Positions 63,823 through 64,000 of a stretch of 64,000 nucleotides of DNA are shown piece after piece; within the stretch, counting starts at the first letter, position 1; each line of letters begins with the position of its first letter. A program made the position numbers and the translations under genes. This stretch comes from an uncultured Alphaproteobacteria bacterium. Lineage in GTDB: Bacteria > Pseudomonadota > Alphaproteobacteria > HIMB59 > GCA-002718135. The stretch spans positions 124,001-188,000 of the forward strand of contig CACILT010000001.1 of the NCBI GenBank assembly GCA_902587565.1. Reading direction: 5' to 3'. The notes beneath the pieces were generated by a model. The model was not told the DNA's origin. It saw only the letters and a list, made by a program, of their open reading frames with translations, and ran no database searches.

Positions 63823-64000
63823 ATGTTTGATATTAAAAATATAGAAATTGAATGGGCAGGAAGAAAACTAAAATTAGAAACAGGAAAAATAGCAAGACAA
63901 GCTGACTCAACAGTTATTGCTACTTATGGTGGAACAACAGTTATGTGTAATGTAGTTGCTGCAAAAGAAGCAAATCCAGATATGGATTTTTTTCCTTTAA
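63823..64000 (+). CDS. pnp: Polynucleotide phosphorylase, N-terminal part (cut by window edge)
   Basis: The first 59 codons of PNPase, a 3'-5' exoribonuclease of the degradosome. The visible start, [23 protein letters not shown] (split here as [10 protein letters not shown] and [13 protein letters not shown]), then [12 protein letters not shown], is the opening of the first RNase PH domain. The ribosome site AGAGGA lies 13-18 bases upstream. The gene continues past the end of the window. Confidence 0.94.
   Translation, partial: MFDIKNIEIEWAGRKLKLETGKIARQADSTVIATYGGTTVMCNVVAAKEANPDMDFFPL

Noticed and set aside
1..64000. tRNA or rRNA genes, CRISPR arrays, insertion sequences, prophage
   Set aside because: The gaps were read for these; none holds a cloverleaf, repeat-spacer array, transposase or phage gene that I can recognise.

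Overview
The window is 64 kb of AT-rich, tightly packed DNA. Genes often overlap by a few bases, intergenic gaps are all under 200 bp, and there are no mobile elements, CRISPR arrays, tRNAs or rRNAs that I can see. The gene content is that of a streamlined, probably marine, alphaproteobacterium of the SAR11 or HIMB59/AEGEAN-169 kind. The support is the TIGR02300 zinc-ribbon acidic protein, the zf-CHCC zinc-finger protein, phosphonate genes beside phosphate genes, and a plcP-glycosyltransferase pair. The taxon is inferred, not shown.

Layout. Positions 1-1.7 kb hold the 3' end of deoA, an O-methyltransferase and a small heat-shock gene with a visible heat-shock promoter and a ROSE-like RNA thermometer. 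From 1.8 to 14.9 kb is a mixed accessory block: a ferric iron ABC transporter (fbpAB with fbpC convergent), an M48 protease, an adenosine/adenine deaminase facing a PfkB kinase, two carrier proteins, a YejA-like peptide-binding protein, a cytochrome c, msrPQ and two small zinc-binding proteins.

From about 15 to 46.4 kb nearly everything concerns phosphorus. First comes a Ugp-like (CUT1) ABC transporter whose ATPase and permeases point left. Its binding protein lies to the right behind phnA (phosphonoacetate hydrolase) and phnY (phosphonoacetaldehyde dehydrogenase). A MetE-like protein, an iron alcohol dehydrogenase and an unknown methyltransferase-like protein follow. Then come a metallophosphoesterase, an AllA-like protein and phnW leftwards, and a PhnZ-like HD oxygenase and a Cys phosphatase rightwards. 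After these are the Pit phosphate transporter with its DUF47 partner, arsC, ppk1, sixA, ppx, an aquaporin, the lipid-remodelling pair (glycosyltransferase and plcP), a SET-domain protein and the full phoR-pstSCAB-phoU-phoB cluster. 2-Aminoethylphosphonate can be traced on paper: PhnW gives phosphonoacetaldehyde, PhnY gives phosphonoacetate, and PhnA gives acetate plus phosphate. Phosphate could then be stored by Ppk1 and released by Ppx. Five intergenic sites carry two or three 11-bp direct repeats close to CTGTAATAAAA, the spacing of PhoB boxes. They lie before the transporter ATPase, the binding protein, the DUF47-pit pair, pstS and phoB, which points to a local PHO regulon.

From 46.4 to 64 kb is housekeeping: murJ, trpS, nfuA, a Bax-like glucosaminidase, a polysaccharide deacetylase, tsaB-rimI, miaB, ybeZ-ybeY-corC-lnt, trmB, and nusA-infB-rbfA-truB-rpsO-pnp. 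rimP and ylxR are missing from their usual places; a terminator-like hairpin stands directly before nusA.

The best candidates for something undescribed are the split CUT1 transporter proposed to import a phosphonate, and the adjoining MetE-like / alcohol dehydrogenase / methyltransferase-like trio.
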